DNA from: a virus
Virus record (IMG/VR): IMGVR_UViG_3300009686_000061
Span: 1-45,553 of that record
Strand: one strand, 5' to 3'
Length of the DNA: 45,553 nucleotides
A program made the translations under genes and the position numbers. Every line of letters begins with the position of its first letter. Position 1 is the first letter of the stretch. Under the pieces are notes generated by a model, which saw only the letters and a list, made by a program, of their open reading frames with translations, was not told where the DNA came from and did no database searches. This document shows positions 43,953 to 45,553 of this stretch, piece by piece.

Positions 43953-44762
43953 ATGTTTTCATCTCATGTTTTTATTCCGTTCGCTGTTGAAGCGTCTCCT
44001 GTTGTTTTTAACGGCAGGCTAATCGTTCTTTACACATCGAGATTCCCAGCAAAATCGCATCTTTTGACAATTTGCGATTACTTCACAGGCGTGGTGATTG
44101 CTGAAGTTCCAAATCAAGGCATGGGATTAGGATGCGCTCTAGTTGTTGGATCAACGCTGCATTTTTGGGGTACAGATCAAGCGACAAGCAAATCCATTAG
44201 ACACATGTCAACGTCAGATGCTGCAATGTCAGTTTGGTCCACACCGACTGATGCTTGGGTGACTACAGCGCCAGGGCAATATCTATTTAACACCAGTGTT
44301 TGCTTCGACTCGGTTAATAATAGATACGTCATGGCCTATGAAACAGATGAACCCGGCAAGCCGATGTTCAATGTTCGTTGGTTTGAATCAAGCAGCCCCA
44401 GCGGTCCATGGTCACCATACGGTGGTATTTTCGGGGCTGACAGATATGTTGCCTGTCCGACCCTGAAGTTTTCGACGGAAAACAATTACTGGTATATGTT
44501 CTATTTGGTCAATGAGGGCGGTCAATTTCGCACTCGCGTCGCCAAGGCGTCGGACCCATCGGCAATATGGACGGAATCTACGAGCTACATCCTGCTCCCA
44601 AAATTCCCCGGAGATTTAACCAACGTCTCGGACTTTGACTTTACCGAGTTCAACGGTGTGACATATGCGGTTTATGCTGTTGGCGACCAGACAACTGCGA
44701 TGGATGTAAAGCGTGTTTTCTGGAGTCAAACATCAAATCAGTTTCTCGCAGCCATCCCGTAA
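43953..44762 (+). CDS. Beta-propeller glycosidase-like protein (GH43-like)
   Basis: A 269-aa protein without signal peptide (MFSSHVFIPFAVEASPVVFN). Repeating motifs suggest propeller blades: V-V-F-N-G-R-L, G-Q-Y-L-F-N-T-S-V, R-Y-V-M-A-Y-E-T, R-Y-V-A-C-P-T-L-K-F followed by Y-W-Y-M-F-Y-L, and F-D-F-T-E-F-N-G-V-T-Y-A-V-Y. The C-P-T-L / Y-Y-M-x-Y blocks resemble GH43/GH32-like enzymes. It sits directly after the tail fibre, so it may process surface sugars or modify the host surface in the lysogen. The downstream gene is a membrane-anchored paralogue. Enzyme activity is inferred. Confidence 0.6.
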   Translation: MFSSHVFIPFAVEASPVVFNGRLIVLYTSRFPAKSHLLTICDYFTGVVIAEVPNQGMGLGCALVVGSTLHFWGTDQATSKSIRHMSTSDAAMSVWSTPTDAWVTTAPGQYLFNTSVCFDSVNNRYVMAYETDEPGKPMFNVRWFESSSPSGPWSPYGGIFGADRYVACPTLKFSTENNYWYMFYLVNEGGQFRTRVAKASDPSAIWTESTSYILLPKFPGDLTNVSDFDFTEFNGVTYAVYAVGDQTTAMDVKRVFWSQTSNQFLAAIP

Positions 44763-44771
44763 TACCATTGG

Positions 44772-45467
44772 ATGATGAAAATACCCTACTCCATCCTCCT
44801 GTTTCTGCTTTTGATATGGGTTGTTCTTGTGAAATCTTCAGACCCTAGTTTGGGCATTCTAGGAATATACAAGCAGGAGTCGGTTTATATGCGGGATGTG
44901 ATGGAGTCCACGCCGATAGTCTTTAATGGGACGATGTATGCCATCATTCACAAACGGTCTCCCCGGGGATCGCCGATGGTCAGTGAGGTGATTATTAAGG
45001 AGATTAGCGGAAAGCAAATTGCAACGCTGCAACTGCCAGGACTGAGCCTTATTTCAGCTTTTGTTGACGGAAATTTAGTCACAATCTTCGCCTCTGATTC
45101 TGAAAAGTCAGACCATGTTGTGATGCTGAGTTCATCCGATATAAAGCAGTGGAGTGATCCTGTTACCGTCATGCGGGCGGACCCCGGGCAGCAGATACTG
45201 AACACTTCGGTGGCGCGCGGACCCAGCAGCTTTGTAATGGCCTATGAGGTGGCAGAAAAGGATGTTGTTGGATTTACTCCGCGCTTTGCTGCGTCCGTCG
45301 ATTTGAAGAGTTGGACGCCAGTAGGGAATCCGTTCGACAAAACGCGCTATTCCGCTTGCCCGACTTTACGCTACCTAGATGGCTGGTACTACATGCTGTA
45401 TCTGACCATCATCAACGAAAAATTTGTGACGATTGTCCTGGTCAAGTTTTTTCGCACAGACAGATAG
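44772..45467 (+). pseudogene. Membrane-anchored GH43-like paralogue, truncated by an IS3 element
   Basis: Starts with a membrane anchor (MMKIPYSILLFLLLIWVVLV), then the same blocks as the previous gene: T-P-I-V-F-N-G, P-G-Q-Q-I-L-N-T-S-V, F-V-M-A-Y-E-V, R-Y-S-A-C-P-T-L-R-Y and W-Y-Y-M-L-Y-L. Similarity stops near residue 220, where the paralogue has about 55 more residues. The last codons here (after about 45425) overlap transposase sequence. The gene has therefore lost its end, including the last propeller blades. Confidence 0.68.
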
Positions 45468-45553
45468 GTTGTTTGATTGCCGATTTCTGCTCGAAAGCAT
45501 TGGGTGGCAAGTTGCCCAATTTGGAGTGCAGCCGCTGGCTGTTGTAGAAGCTG
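45442..45553 (-). mobile_element. IS3-family transposase (OrfB), C-terminal end
   Basis: Minus-strand reading ends S-F-Y-N-S-Q-R-L-H-S-K-L-G-N-L-P-P-N-A-F-E-Q-K with a TGA at 45444-45442. The Y-N-x-x-R-x-H-S-x-L-G-x-x-x-P-x-x-F-E motif is the C-terminus of IS3-family DDE transposases. The rest lies beyond the window. The element edge should lie between about 45425 and 45442; TGTGAC at 45425 is one candidate end. Confidence 0.85.

Noticed and set aside
1-45553. tRNA or rRNA genes
   Set aside because: None recognised by eye on either strand; the integration site does not appear to be a tRNA gene.

Overview
The window is an almost complete temperate, contractile-tailed (myovirus-type) prophage in a bacterial chromosome. 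Protein style (RdgC, RecT/YqaJ recombination, DUF1376-type replication protein, Ner/YdaS-like Cro, DUF3383 sheath) and intermediate G+C suggest a Burkholderiales-like betaproteobacterial host; this is inferred from the sequence without a database search. The extreme left end (1-156, minus) is the start of a host transglutaminase-like gene. The extreme right end is the 3' end of an IS3-family transposase (45442-45553, minus) that has cut into the last phage gene. The lysis genes and attR are not in the window.

Layout: (1) 157-418 left junction; (2) integrase (+) and a convergent excisionase-like gene; (3) a leftward early operon from about 12742 down to 1587. It is tightly packed with ATGA start/stop overlaps and carries RecT, a YqaJ exonuclease, RdgC, two ASCH-type proteins, HTH proteins, and several genes of 30-59 codons; (4) the immunity region 12749-15015. 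A CI-like S24 repressor is transcribed leftward with two membrane/secreted accessory genes, and a Cro/YdaS-like gene is transcribed rightward. PL (12749-12776) and PR (14582-14609) share the same -35, spacer length and -10, and dyad operators lie in both regions; (5) rightward early genes 15430-21076: replication proteins, NinG, NinB, many small genes, and a zinc-finger protein in the position of antiterminator Q; (6) a gene-free, promoter-to-terminator block (21059-21694); (7) late genes 21832-45467: terminase, portal, Mu F-like protein, protease/scaffold, cement, capsid, an HNH endonuclease insertion, connectors, sheath, tube, a frameshifting tail chaperone, tape measure, baseplate, spike, tail fibre, and two related beta-propeller-like proteins.

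The most unusual content is RNA. Three long gene-free stretches contain related, strongly base-paired elements: the leader of the leftward operon (12240-12742), an intercistronic stretch of the same operon (10455-10720), and the late leader (21094-21694). The first and third share two nearly identical blocks (21 nt with one difference, and 23 nt identical) closed by long stems whose sequences differ but whose pairing is kept. The second and third share a closing stem with a compensatory change, a 13-nt block after it, and a downstream segment that competes for the same strand. The late-leader copy has its own promoter, a possible pseudoknot and an intrinsic terminator, and looks like a discrete transcript of about 600 nt. 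The late operon has several internal intrinsic terminators, so these RNAs are candidates for cis-acting antitermination or switch elements, or for a large structured phage RNA. I do not recognise them as a known family.

How it works together: the repressor holds PL and PR off while its own leaderless-looking message also expresses probable exclusion genes. On induction, PL drives recombination functions and excision, and PR drives replication and the Q-like protein. The late promoter then reads through the RNA element and terminators to make head, tail and host-recognition proteins.
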